This document shows positions 16,417 to 24,731 of a stretch of 64,000 nucleotides of DNA, one piece after another. How positions within the stretch are numbered: the stretch's first letter is position 1; each line of letters begins with the position of its first letter. The notes under the pieces were generated by a model that saw nothing but the letters and a program-made list of their open reading frames with translations, made no database searches and was not told where the DNA came from. This DNA comes from Chloroflexota bacterium (GTDB lineage Bacteria > Chloroflexota > Dehalococcoidia > Tepidiformales > Tepidiformaceae). Both the position numbers and the translations under genes were made by a program. Where the stretch lies: contig JACPOQ010000035.1 in assembly GCA_016191435.1 (NCBI GenBank), positions 62,001 through 126,000 on the forward strand, read 5' to 3'.

Positions 16417-17196
16417 ATGAGTGAGCTGCAGAAGAAGATCGGCCGCATCCAGCGGCGTGAGACCACGGGTGGCTTCGGTTTCGGCGCCGCGGCCCGTCCG
16501 AAGCCCCGAGCGATGCTCCTCGGCGTCCTCGTTGCTGATGGCGCGGCGGCCAAAGCCGCCATCGCTGCGGGCGCCGACGTCGCGATCATCGATGCCGCCA
16601 GCGCCGCCGCCGCCGTGAAGGCGCTCAAGCCCCTCGATGGCGCGAAAGCCACCGCCGGCGCCCGCCTCCCGTCGCTCGATGAGCCTGGCGCCGCCGCGCT
16701 CCGGGAGGCTGGCTGCGACTTCGTGGTCTGCACCCTCGATGGCACCGCCTCCAGCGCCGTCGATACCGACCGCATGGGCCACGTCGTCGTGGCGGACAGC
16801 GCCATGGACGACACCACCCTCCGCGCGCTCGGACCCCTCGGCCTCGATGCGCTCTTCGTCCAGAGTGCCGGGGGCGACATGACGCTCGCGAATCAGCTCC
16901 AACTTGTGCGCATCGCCTCCTTCGCCAGCACGCCGCTGCTCGTCACCATCCCCGCCGATACGGCCGTCTCCGCGCTGCGCGTCCTGCGCGATTCCGGCGC
17001 CGCCATGGTCGTCGCCCTCACCGGGACGACCGCGGGGCAAATCGCCACGCTCGGCGAGGCCCTGCAGGCCGTGCCGCCATCGAAGCGTGCAGGCCGCGAC
17101 GGCCGCGAGATGGCGATGGTCCCCGCGGCCGCTTCCGCCGGCGACCACGAACACGGCGACGATGACGACGATGATGACGGCGACGACGGCGAGTAG
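16417..17196 (+). CDS. Unknown protein with acidic His/Asp tail
   Basis: A 259-residue soluble protein of unidentified function. It begins MSELQKKIGRIQRRETTGGF and then shows an alternation of short hydrophobic strands and Ala-rich helices (MLLGVLVADG, AIAAGADVAIIDAA, CDFVVCTLDGTA, LDALFVQSAGG, TPLLVTIPADTAVSALRVL, AAMVVALTG), which reads as a beta/alpha-barrel such as the aldolase-like folds. The last 18 residues are GDHEHGDDDDDDDGDDGE, a possible metal-binding tail. The start has AGGAG upstream of ATG. It follows the amidohydrolase by 51 bases, so a shared transcript is likely. No catalytic motif is recognised. Confidence 0.6.
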   Translation: MSELQKKIGRIQRRETTGGFGFGAAARPKPRAMLLGVLVADGAAAKAAIAAGADVAIIDAASAAAAVKALKPLDGAKATAGARLPSLDEPGAAALREAGCDFVVCTLDGTASSAVDTDRMGHVVVADSAMDDTTLRALGPLGLDALFVQSAGGDMTLANQLQLVRIASFASTPLLVTIPADTAVSALRVLRDSGAAMVVALTGTTAGQIATLGEALQAVPPSKRAGRDGREMAMVPAAASAGDHEHGDDDDDDDGDDGE

Positions 17197-17231
17197 CGCG
17201 GCAGCCTTCGCTCGCCCCGCGCCAGGCACGC

Positions 17232-17237
17232 TATCCT
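17232..17237 (+). promoter_or_regulatory. -10 element, leaderless start of YedK-like gene
   Basis: TATCCT, then a 6-base spacer (GAGGCG), then ATG at 17244. The spacer contains GAGG, but it touches the start codon too closely to act as a normal ribosome binding site. Confidence 0.5.
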
Positions 17238-17243
17238 GAGGCG

Positions 17244-17936
17244 ATGTGCGGCCGTTTCACGATGACCTACTCGGACCCCCAGCTCCTCGCCGAGGACCTG
17301 GGCGTGTCGCAGCTCGCGCTCGTGGACTACCGGCCCCGCTACAACATCGCCCCCACCGACATGCACTACATCCTTCGTGTCAAGGGCGAAGAACGACAGC
17401 TCTTGCCTGCGAGATGGGGCCTCATCAACTACTGGGCGAAGGATGCGAAGTCCGCCTTCAAGCAGATTAACGCCCGCGCCGAGGGTATCGAAAAGCGCCC
17501 GCCGTTCCGCGAGGCATTCGAAAAGCGCCGCTGCATCGTCCCCGCCGATGGCTTTTTCGAGTGGACCGGCCCAAAGAACGACCGGCAGCCGATCTGGTTT
17601 CACCGCCCCAGGGGCGGCCTGCTCTACTTCGCCGGCCTGTATGAATCGTGGCAGCCGAAGCCGGACGAGTGGCAGCGGACCTTTACCATCGTCACCACGC
17701 GCCCAAACGAGATCGTCGAGCCAATCCACGACCGCATGCCCGTCGTCTTCGATGAGCGCGATGCCGACCTCTGGATGTTCGCCACCACGCCGCAGGAGCG
17801 CCTGAAGGCGCTCCTCGTGCCCGCGCCCGCCGGGTCGCTCGTGGCGGAGCCGGTCTCGAAACGCGTGAACAGCGTCGAGAACGACGATCCCCGCGTGCTC
17901 GTCCCGGACCCGGAACCGGCCCGCCTGCTCCCGTAG
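17244..17936 (+). CDS. yedK: HMCES/YedK-type SOS response-associated protein
   Basis: A 230-residue SRAP-domain protein, which forms a covalent DNA-protein crosslink with abasic sites in single-stranded DNA to protect them. The family's features are all here: the N-terminal MCGRFTMTY with catalytic Cys2 (exposed after Met removal), RYNIAPTD, ARWGLINYWAKD, INARAEGI, CIVPADGFFEW with the conserved Glu, and EPIHDRMPVV with the conserved His. Length is normal. No LexA-type operator was recognised. It is convergent with the Clp-N-like gene. Confidence 0.93.
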   Translation: MCGRFTMTYSDPQLLAEDLGVSQLALVDYRPRYNIAPTDMHYILRVKGEERQLLPARWGLINYWAKDAKSAFKQINARAEGIEKRPPFREAFEKRRCIVPADGFFEWTGPKNDRQPIWFHRPRGGLLYFAGLYESWQPKPDEWQRTFTIVTTRPNEIVEPIHDRMPVVFDERDADLWMFATTPQERLKALLVPAPAGSLVAEPVSKRVNSVENDDPRVLVPDPEPARLLP

Positions 17937-17954
17937 CCCCCGCGCAAACGGGCG

Positions 17955-18362
17955 CTACCCCAGCGCCGCCATCAACTCCTGCCTCGTTGTCCCCAGCGCG
18001 CCAAAGAACATCGGCGTCACCTCGCCCGATGCGATCACGCCCATCGCCAGGATACGCGCATCGATGAGGGTGCCCCCGGCCTGTCGCACGGCGAGCGCTG
18101 TGCCATTGATCGCCTCGCGTGCCGCCGACCCAAACATCACGTTGCTCGTCAGCTCCGTGTCGCCCGAGCCCTGCGCATCCAGCAGCGCCGCCTCCAGCGT
18201 TTCCGGCGGTGGCAAGCCCGGCCTCCCCGCTTGCGACAGCACGAGCAGCGCCCCGGCGAGCAGGTGCTCCGGCGCCACGATGGCGACATTCGTGCGCCAG
18301 CAGAACTGCTCCGCCTCGCGCAGCACGCGCCCGCCTTCTTCCGTGAGCGATACCTCGGCCAT
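17955..18362 (-). CDS. Clp N-terminal-domain-like protein
   Basis: A 135-residue protein matching the Clp repeat domain that binds substrates or adaptors at the N-terminus of ClpA/ClpC ATPases: LTEEGGRVLREAEQFCWRTN followed by VAIVAPEHLLAGALLVL and a second, less similar repeat (AREAINGTALAVRQAGGTLIDARILAMGVI). No ATPase domain follows, so it is a stand-alone version. Its ATG overlaps the recJ stop codon (TAATG), so translation is probably coupled to recJ. It might act as a Clp protease modulator; that is inference. Confidence 0.65.
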   Translation of the reverse strand: MAEVSLTEEGGRVLREAEQFCWRTNVAIVAPEHLLAGALLVLSQAGRPGLPPPETLEAALLDAQGSGDTELTSNVMFGSAAREAINGTALAVRQAGGTLIDARILAMGVIASGEVTPMFFGALGTTRQELMAALG

Positions 18363-20074
18363 TAGCGGCCGAATTCTACCCCGCGGCGCTCGGCGCTGGG
18401 GGCGATGTCGAGGATTTCCAGCTGGAGCGATTCCCGTCCGAACTCGCGGCTGAGGGAATAAACAACGTCCACCCGGTCCGCGAGCTCCGCATCGGCCTGG
18501 CGGAACGCGATCGCCGGCCACGTCAGCGGCCCGTCCTTCACCGTCAGCCGGAGGTGGTCCTGGGCCGCGCCGACAGGTTTGAAATTCGCCAACCGAACGT
18601 TCCTGCTCAGTAACACCGGCTTGCGGTTGCCCTGCCCGCACGGTTCGAAGCGCATCAGTCCCTTCACTTCGATTCCGGTGAGCCCGGCGAGCGGCGTTTC
18701 GGCATCGATTTCGATCACGGGCCGTAGCTCGTCGCCCGTGAGCAGTTCCGCGGCGGTGTTGATTAGCCGTTCGCGCAGGAGCGCGACATCGGCGGTCCGG
18801 ACCGTGAACCCGGCCGCCGCGCGGTGGCCGCCGTGCCGCACGAGCAGGTCCTTCTCCCGCCGGATGGCGCTGACCATGTCAAACGCCGGGATGCTGCGGC
18901 AGCTGGCGCGGCTCTCTTCCGGCCCCTGCTGGTACACGATCGCCGGCCGGTGGCGCTTCTCGGCAAGCCGCGCCGCCACCAGCCCGACGATCCCGGCATG
19001 GATCTGGTCGCTCCCGACCATGATCAGCGGGTCATCGGCCGCCCCGCACAGCTCGTCCGCCAGCGCGCACGCCTCGATGGTCTGCGCCTGCCGTTCGCGG
19101 TTGAGCAGGTCCAGCTGCGCCGCCAGCGGCCGCGCGCTCACCAGATCTTCGGCGAGCATGAGGTCAAGCGCGATGAACGCGTGCTTCAGGCGCCCCGCCG
19201 CGTTCATCCGCGGCCCGATCGCGAACCCAAGCGTCTCGGCGTTGAATTGCGGCGCGCTCGTCCCGGAGATCGCCGCGAGCGCTTCCAGCCCGGGCCGCAG
19301 CCCACGCTGCATCTGCGCCAGCCCGGCCGTCACGATCCCGCGATTCTCGTCGCGCAACGGCGCCACATCGACCACCGTCCCCAGCGCCACCAGGTCCAGG
19401 AACTCGGTTTCGTCGAGCGTCCGCCCGTACGACTCGTACAGCATCTGCAGGAAGCGGTACGAAACGCCAACGGCGGCCAGCTCATCGAACGGATACGGCG
19501 AATCCAGCCGCTTGGGGTTGACGGCCGCGATCGCCGCCGGCAGCTCATCCGGTACGGCGTGGTGGTCGAGGATGATGACGTCCAGCCCGAGCCGGTTCGA
19601 ATGCGCCACTTCCTCGATGGAGCTGATGCCGCAGTCCGCCGTCACCAGCAGCGATGCGCCACGCTGCCGCAAGGCGCTCACCGCGCCCACATTCAGGCCG
19701 TACCCTTCGGTGAAGCGGTCCGGGATGTAGTTCATCGTGACCGCGCCCAGCCGCCGCAGCCCGATGTGCAGCACGGCGATCGACGTCACCCCATCGACGT
19801 CGAAGTCGCCGTACAGCGCAATCGTTTCCCGCTCAGCGATCGCCGTTCGCGTGCGCGCGACCGCTTCGTGCATCCCCTGCAACAGCAACGGGTCGCTATC
19901 GGGCGCGAGGTGCGGCTTGTAGAAGAGGTCCGCCTGTGCACGCGTCGTAATCCCACGAGAGGCGAGCACGGTCGCCACGACCGGCGGGAAGTTGGGGATG
20001 CCCTTCTGCCCCGCCATTGGGTCACGCAAGCGCCAGCGCGCCTGCGGCCGCCCAAGCACGGGAGCGGCGCTCAT
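18362..20074 (-). CDS. recJ: Single-stranded-DNA-specific exonuclease RecJ
   Basis: A 570-residue 5'-3' single-strand exonuclease of the DHH superfamily used in recombination and mismatch or base-excision repair. The metal-binding motifs are GDFDVDGVTS, TADCGIS, LDHHAVPDE (the DHH motif) and GTVVDVAPL; the DHHA1 part shows HGGHRAAAGFTV, followed by the OB-fold (LANFKPVGAAQDHLRLTVKD). Length is normal. The start codon lies inside the fabF stop (ATGA overlap). It lies in the acpS-nnrD-fabF-recJ-Clp-N gene string, an unusual mix of lipid and DNA repair functions held together by overlapping codons. Confidence 0.95.
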   Translation of the reverse strand: MSAAPVLGRPQARWRLRDPMAGQKGIPNFPPVVATVLASRGITTRAQADLFYKPHLAPDSDPLLLQGMHEAVARTRTAIAERETIALYGDFDVDGVTSIAVLHIGLRRLGAVTMNYIPDRFTEGYGLNVGAVSALRQRGASLLVTADCGISSIEEVAHSNRLGLDVIILDHHAVPDELPAAIAAVNPKRLDSPYPFDELAAVGVSYRFLQMLYESYGRTLDETEFLDLVALGTVVDVAPLRDENRGIVTAGLAQMQRGLRPGLEALAAISGTSAPQFNAETLGFAIGPRMNAAGRLKHAFIALDLMLAEDLVSARPLAAQLDLLNRERQAQTIEACALADELCGAADDPLIMVGSDQIHAGIVGLVAARLAEKRHRPAIVYQQGPEESRASCRSIPAFDMVSAIRREKDLLVRHGGHRAAAGFTVRTADVALLRERLINTAAELLTGDELRPVIEIDAETPLAGLTGIEVKGLMRFEPCGQGNRKPVLLSRNVRLANFKPVGAAQDHLRLTVKDGPLTWPAIAFRQADAELADRVDVVYSLSREFGRESLQLEILDIAPSAERRGVEFGR

Positions 20075-21318
20075 CGTCCGGGCTCGTAGCGGCGAAAGAC
20101 GAGGCTGGCGTTGTGGCCACCGAACCCGAGCGAGTTGCTCATCACCGCCTCCAGCGCAGCCGAGCGCGCGACATTGGGCACGTAATCGAGGTCACAGTCG
20201 GGGTCCACCTGCTCCAGGTTTGCCGTCGGCGGGATGATGCCGTTCTGCAGCGCCATCACCGCGATCGCAGCCTCGATCGCCCCGGCGGCGCCCAGCGCGT
20301 GCCCGAGCATTGACTTCGTCGAGCTAACCGGGAGTGTTGCCGCGTACTCGCCGAACACCTTCTTCAGTGCCAGCGTTTCCAGCCGGTCGTTGATCTGCGT
20401 CGAGGTCCCGTGAGCGTTCACATAACCGATATCGTCCGGCGCAAGCCCCGATTGTCCGATGGCCCGGCGCATCGCTCGCGCCGCGCCGGCGCCCTGCTCG
20501 TCCGGTTGCGTGATGTGGAACGCGTCGCTCGTCGCGCCGTACCCCGCCAGTTCCGCCAATATCCGCGCGCCGCGCGCGACGGCGTGCTCCTCCGCTTCGA
20601 GCACCAGCACGCCCGCACCCTCCGCCAGCACGAACCCGTCCCGGCGCAGGTCGAACGGCCGCGATGCGCGCTCGGGTTCGGCGTTAGAGGTCGAAAGCGC
20701 CCGCGCGGCTGCGAACCCGGCGACCGCGATCGGCGCCACCGCGGCCTCCGTCCCGCCCGCAATGGCGACATCCGCATCGCCGCGGCGGATGATGTTCGCC
20801 GCCTCGCCGAGGCTATCGGCGCCGCTCGCACACGCACTCACCAGGCAGTAGTTCACGCCCTTCGCTCCCAGCCGGATGCTCAGGTGCCCGCTCGCCATGT
20901 CCGGCAGCATCATCGTCGTCAGGAACGGGCTCACGCGCCCGGGGCCCTTCGCCAGCAGCGTGTCGTACTCCTGCATCATGGTCGTGATGCCGCCAATCGC
21001 GGTGCCGATGATGCACGCCACATCCGTGCCGTCCGCCGGGTCGATCGTGTACTTCGCCGCCGCCAGCGCTTCTTCCGCCGCAACGATCGCGAACTGGATG
21101 AAGCGGTCCGTGCGACGCGCTTCCTTGCGGTCCATATAGGCCGCGGGGTTCCAGTCTTTGACCTCCCCGGCCACCTGCGAGTCGTACTCCTGCGGGTCGA
21201 AGAGCGAAATGCGCCCCGTCCCGGACTTGCCTTCGCGCAACCCCGCCCACGTGTCGCAGGCGTTGTGGCCCAGCGGCGTGACCATCCCCAGCCCGGTAAC
21301 AACCACACGGCGGCTCAA
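20071..21318 (-). CDS. fabF: 3-oxoacyl-ACP synthase II
   Basis: A 415-residue condensing enzyme of fatty acid synthesis, elongating acyl-ACP with malonyl-ACP. The catalytic Cys163 sits in VSACASGADSLG, the two His in VNAHGTSTQIND and SMLGHALGAAG, and the Lys in STKSMLGH. The Gly-rich end NSLGFGGHNASLVF is typical. The start is a TTG at 21318 with GAGG 7 bases upstream, which puts the catalytic Cys at the same number as in E. coli FabF. It is preceded by nnrD with a 43-base gap and followed by recJ with an ATGA overlap. Confidence 0.95.
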   Translation of the reverse strand: MSRRVVVTGLGMVTPLGHNACDTWAGLREGKSGTGRISLFDPQEYDSQVAGEVKDWNPAAYMDRKEARRTDRFIQFAIVAAEEALAAAKYTIDPADGTDVACIIGTAIGGITTMMQEYDTLLAKGPGRVSPFLTTMMLPDMASGHLSIRLGAKGVNYCLVSACASGADSLGEAANIIRRGDADVAIAGGTEAAVAPIAVAGFAAARALSTSNAEPERASRPFDLRRDGFVLAEGAGVLVLEAEEHAVARGARILAELAGYGATSDAFHITQPDEQGAGAARAMRRAIGQSGLAPDDIGYVNAHGTSTQINDRLETLALKKVFGEYAATLPVSSTKSMLGHALGAAGAIEAAIAVMALQNGIIPPTANLEQVDPDCDLDYVPNVARSAALEAVMSNSLGFGGHNASLVFRRYEPGR

Positions 21319-21361
21319 CGACGAACCTCGGGAATGGATAAAGTGTACGAGCAGTATAGCA

Positions 21362-22921
21362 TCAACCGCGGATCTCCTTGACCACTTTCGGCAGCCGGCC
21401 CGCCAGTTCGCCCGCCAGCAACCCCGAGTCCCCATACTCCTCGCGCAGCGCCTCGCCCGTGGCCCCGTGGACGTACACGCCGAGGCACGCCGCCTCGAAC
21501 GGCGCCAGCCCCTGGGCCAGGTAGCCTGCGATGATCCCGGAGAGCACGTCGCCGCTGCCGGCCGTCGCGAGCAACGGGTTCGCGAATGGGCTCAGGCTCA
21601 GCCGCCCGCCGGGCTCGGCGATCACCGTGTGCGCGCCCTTGAGCACGGCCACGCAGCCGAACCGCTGCGCGAGCTCCTGTGCCGCCGCCAGCCGCCGTGC
21701 CTGGACATCGGCGACGGTCGTCCCCAGCAGCCGCGCCGCCTCGCCCGGGTGCGGCGTGAGCACCGCGCGCGGCGGCATCCGCCCCGCCGCGTCCGGCATC
21801 CCAGCGATCGCGTTGAGCGCATCCGCGTCGATCACCACGCCCGCCGAAAGGCTCTCCGCAAGGTCCGGCAGGATCGCCCACGTGAATCCCCGCGTCTCAT
21901 CCGTATTTCCCAGGCCCGGCCCGATGACCGCGGACGAAAAGTTGCGCCATTCGCCCCGCAGCGCGATCGCTGTATCACCCGGCAACCCACCGTCCTCCGC
22001 CGCGGGCTGCGGCAGCCACGTCGCCTCCGCCACACCAGGCGCCAGCGCCGCCATCAGCTCGCGCGGGCACGCGATCGTCACGAGCCCCGCCCCCGATCGG
22101 TACGCCGCTGTCGCAGCCAGCCCCGGCGCCCCCACGAACCGGCTCGAGCCCCCGACCACGAGCACGCGCCCGAAGGTACCCTTGTTCGCGTCCTCCGGGC
22201 GCGCCGGCAGCGCCGCCTTCGCCCACCGGGACGTCAAAAGCTCGAGCGGCACCGCCTCTTGCGCTGCTTTCGGGATGCCGATGTCGATGACCTGCACCCG
22301 CCCCACCAGGGTGCTTGCCGGCGCCTGGTACATGCCAACCTTCGGCAGACCGAACGTCACGGTCAGGTCCGGTTCCACTATCAGTGGGTCGATCGCCCCG
22401 GAGTCCGCGTCCATGCCCGTGGGCAGGTCCACCGCGATGAGCTTGGGCGGCGAATATCCGGCGCGCGCCGCTTTCAGCTTCGTGAGCGCCACCCCCAACG
22501 GCTCATTTGCGTCCAGTGGCCGCTTCTGGCCGATGCCCATGAGCGCGTCGATCACCATGTCGGCACCCGCCAGGAGCTGTTCCAGCGCTGCGCCCCCCGG
22601 GTCTTCCTCGCCCGCGACGATCGCGACCTCCCGGGGCGCGAGGTCATCGATGAGCGTCGCGTCGCGCCGCTGCCGCGGCACGTAGAGGTTCACGTCGGCG
22701 CCCCAATCGAACAGGTGCCGCCCCGCCACGATGCCGTCGCCGCCGTTGTTCCCCGGCCCCACCAGCACCACGATCCGCCGCCCCTCCAACGTGCCGAGCT
22801 GCATCCACGCTTCCTGCGCGACCGCCAGGCCGGCCTCTTCCATCAGCTGCTGTTCGGAGACGCCGGCCGCGATCGCCGCCTGCTCCAGCCCGCGCATCTG
22901 TTCCGTCGTGACAAGCTTCAT
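21362..22921 (-). CDS. nnrD: Bifunctional NAD(P)H-hydrate epimerase/dehydratase
   Basis: A 519-residue two-domain repair enzyme. The N-terminal YjeF domain (about 1-215) epimerises NAD(P)HX, with VLVGPGNNGGDGIVAGRHL and VIDALMGIGQ; the C-terminal carbohydrate-kinase-like domain (about 230-519) dehydrates it, with GRVLVVGGSSRFVGAPGLA, IDADALNAIAG, LTPHPGEAARLLG and LLATAGSGDVLSGIIAG. The gene begins inside the acpS stop codon (ATGA). The pairing of acpS with nnrD is common in bacteria. Confidence 0.95.
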   Translation of the reverse strand: MKLVTTEQMRGLEQAAIAAGVSEQQLMEEAGLAVAQEAWMQLGTLEGRRIVVLVGPGNNGGDGIVAGRHLFDWGADVNLYVPRQRRDATLIDDLAPREVAIVAGEEDPGGAALEQLLAGADMVIDALMGIGQKRPLDANEPLGVALTKLKAARAGYSPPKLIAVDLPTGMDADSGAIDPLIVEPDLTVTFGLPKVGMYQAPASTLVGRVQVIDIGIPKAAQEAVPLELLTSRWAKAALPARPEDANKGTFGRVLVVGGSSRFVGAPGLAATAAYRSGAGLVTIACPRELMAALAPGVAEATWLPQPAAEDGGLPGDTAIALRGEWRNFSSAVIGPGLGNTDETRGFTWAILPDLAESLSAGVVIDADALNAIAGMPDAAGRMPPRAVLTPHPGEAARLLGTTVADVQARRLAAAQELAQRFGCVAVLKGAHTVIAEPGGRLSLSPFANPLLATAGSGDVLSGIIAGYLAQGLAPFEAACLGVYVHGATGEALREEYGDSGLLAGELAGRLPKVVKEIRG

Positions 22922-23364
22922 CGCAGGCCCTTCTCGCGGATCAAGCGGAGCGCGTTCTCTCCCCGCCGCGGCGTGTCTTCGAACTCCTGCAGCGCCCGTT
23001 CGCCCACCACCGATGCGATAGCGTACTCCTTCGAATGTGTCAGGCTTACTTCCAGCCCTCGCAGCTCGATCTTCTCCGCCCGCGCCGCCCCGCGCCCGTA
23101 GAGGAACACGAGCGGCTTTCCCCGGCGGTTCGGTAGTACCTCGATGTCGCGCCAGCCGACCCCGCGGATGCCCGTCCCGAGCGCCTTCATCACTGCTTCC
23201 TTGGCTGCGAACCGCGCCGCGAGCTCGGAAATGCGCCCCCGGCAGTGGGCGATCTCGTCCTCGGTGTACACACGCTGGAGGAAACGGTCGCCATGGCGGC
23301 GAATGACATCTGCGACCCGGTCGATTTCGATGATGTCGATCCCGACGGCGAACTTGGTGCCCAT
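22918..23364 (-). CDS. acpS: Holo-[acyl-carrier-protein] synthase
   Basis: A 148-residue phosphopantetheinyl transferase that turns apo-ACP into holo-ACP. The Mg-binding motifs are VGIDIIEIDRVAD near the N-terminus and RFAAKEAVMKALGTG in the middle; LEVSLTHSKEYAIASVV completes the fold. The tail after residue 125 is slightly longer than in short AcpS proteins. It is the first gene of the string that includes fabF, whose ACP partner it activates. TACCAT at 23378-23373 lies 8 bases upstream of the ATG and no Shine-Dalgarno is present, so the transcript is probably leaderless. Confidence 0.93.
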   Translation of the reverse strand: MGTKFAVGIDIIEIDRVADVIRRHGDRFLQRVYTEDEIAHCRGRISELAARFAAKEAVMKALGTGIRGVGWRDIEVLPNRRGKPLVFLYGRGAARAEKIELRGLEVSLTHSKEYAIASVVGERALQEFEDTPRRGENALRLIREKGLR

Positions 23365-23443
23365 TGCGATAGATGGTACGGGACGCCCACAGTTGGCGCA
23401 GGCCGCGGCCCCCACAAGGCCCGGACGTGGCAGGATTGCGCCC

Positions 23444-23734
23444 GTGCAAGCGCACTGCGTCCGCGGCCACCCGGCCGGCCTCCTGTTCCGCTTCGGCGAG
23501 GGCGCCGCGATCGAATTGCGCTGCCTCCGCCACGCCCTCGTCCAGCCGCAAGTGCTCCGAACGGCCCTCACCATGTCCGCCGTCGTGGGGACCATCCTGA
23601 CCATCATCAACCAGGGCAATCTCCTCGCCGGCGGACACTTCCCGGCCCAACTGGCATGGAAGATCCCGCTGACCTACAGCGTCCCCTATTGCGTCTCCAC
23701 GTTCTCCGCCCTGCGCATCTCCCGCGTCCGCTGA
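23444..23734 (+). CDS. nrtS: NrtS-like small nitrate/nitrite transporter protein
   Basis: A 96-residue protein whose C-terminal 60 residues match the NrtS family: ALTMSAVVGTILTIINQGN, then LLAGGHFPAQLAWKIPLTYS and VPYCVSTFSALRISRVR. Two hydrophobic segments span the membrane. NrtS proteins were linked to nitrate/nitrite uptake in cyanobacteria; here there is no nitrate reductase nearby, so the role is inferred from family only. The GTG at 23444 follows AGGA by 8 bases; an internal ATG at the start of the conserved part is an alternative. It is divergent from acpS. Confidence 0.7.
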   Translation: MQAHCVRGHPAGLLFRFGEGAAIELRCLRHALVQPQVLRTALTMSAVVGTILTIINQGNLLAGGHFPAQLAWKIPLTYSVPYCVSTFSALRISRVR

Positions 23735-23750
23735 CATGGCCGGTCCGGTC

Positions 23751-24188
23751 GGGTGCGGTTCAGAGTTTTGCGTGATGGGTGGCGACGGCAGGGTAGCGCT
23801 TCCACGGGTGGTGGGCGGTGGGACGGCCGTTGAGGATGTCCGGTGGGCGGCTGGCTCGATGGCGACGGGCGGCCCGGCGGGCCCGGCAACGGTCGAGGCG
23901 GTGGCCTGCCTGTGCGACGCCCCGCCGGTGCGTCTCAAGCGTCACCAACCGCGTGAAGCCGGTGTGACTTATATTATTGCGTAAAAGGAGTAGGCGAGTG
24001 GACAATTGAGCCTGGCGGGCGAAGGAGTCACGGGGCGCCTCGCGCCACTGCCCCGCTTCCGCAACCGCGCGCTCCAACAACGCGCGCATCCACTCCGGCT
24101 GCTTCGACCTCACCGCCTGTCTCTCTCTCTGCCACCGCACCTATCGTGCTACCGCTTACTCACCTGCGCAAAACTTTGAACCGCACCC
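23751..24188. mobile_element. 438-bp element with 22-bp terminal inverted repeats (MITE-like)
   Basis: The left end (23751-23772) and the reverse complement of the right end (24167-24188) agree at 21 of 22 bases (core GTGCGGTTC...AGTTTTGCG). Weaker similarity continues inward for about 15 more bases. The only long frame inside, on the minus strand from 24140 to 23760 (126 codons), ends within the left repeat; its translation (QPEWMRALLERAVAEAG in the first part, HHPWKRYPAVATHHAKL at the end) is not a transposase I recognise. I see no target-site duplication. A small non-autonomous or decayed transposon fits best; a conserved genomic repeat with another role is possible. It fills the gap between nrtS and the DinB gene. 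Confidence 0.45.
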
Positions 24189-24235
24189 AATCATTACCGC
24201 CCTTACCTCCCGGCCACGTCAACCCGTTGCCCGCG

Positions 24236-24241
24236 TACAAT
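24236..24241 (+). promoter_or_regulatory. -10 element, leaderless start of DinB gene
   Basis: TACAAT followed by a 7-base spacer (CCCCCGG) and the ATG at 24249, with no Shine-Dalgarno. Confidence 0.55.
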
Positions 24242-24248
24242 CCCCCGG

Positions 24249-24731
24249 ATGCCCTCGTTCCCGGCCGAGATCCGCCCCCTCTTCGACCGCTTTACCCGTG
24301 GCCCCGCCGCCGTCCGCAAGGCCATCCTCGGCCTCGATGCGGGCGCCCTCAACGGCCGCCGGCCCGGCGATGACTGGTCGGTCCGCGACATCATCATCCA
24401 CCTCGCCGATACCGAACTCGTCCGTGCCGTCCGCATCCGGAAGGTGATTGCTGAAGACCGCCCGCTGCTTGAAACGTACGACGAGCGCCTCTGGAAGCGC
24501 CGCCTGCACTACCTCTGGCGCGACCCCGAGGCTGCCCTCGCCGAGTTCGAACTCACGCGCTTCCAAACAGCCTCCATCCTCGCGCAGTGCGATGCGGCCG
24601 CCTGGAAACGTGAGGCCGTCCATGCCGGACGCGGCGTGATCACCCTCCGGGACATGCTCGCCCTCGGGGTGGATCACGTGGACGAACACGTCGCGCAGGT
24701 CGCGGTTATCCGTGCCTATCTCAACCGCTGA
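24249..24731 (+). CDS. DinB-superfamily protein
   Basis: A 160-residue four-helix-bundle protein of the DinB/YfiT superfamily. WSVRDIIIHLADTELVRAVR carries the first metal-ligand His and DHVDEHVAQVAVIRAYL the C-terminal His pair, in the spacing typical of the family. Members bind Zn or Ni and include thiol-dependent S-transferases (bacillithiol or mycothiol); the substrate is not known here. The gene is a single unit placed between the inverted-repeat element and a long gene-free region. Confidence 0.82.
   Translation: MPSFPAEIRPLFDRFTRGPAAVRKAILGLDAGALNGRRPGDDWSVRDIIIHLADTELVRAVRIRKVIAEDRPLLETYDERLWKRRLHYLWRDPEAALAEFELTRFQTASILAQCDAAAWKREAVHAGRGVITLRDMLALGVDHVDEHVAQVAVIRAYLNR

Noticed and set aside
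17937..17954. Terminator hairpin between the YedK-like and Clp-N-like genes
   Set aside because: Only a short, interrupted pairing (GTAG..CCC with GGG..CTAC) is present and no T-run follows.
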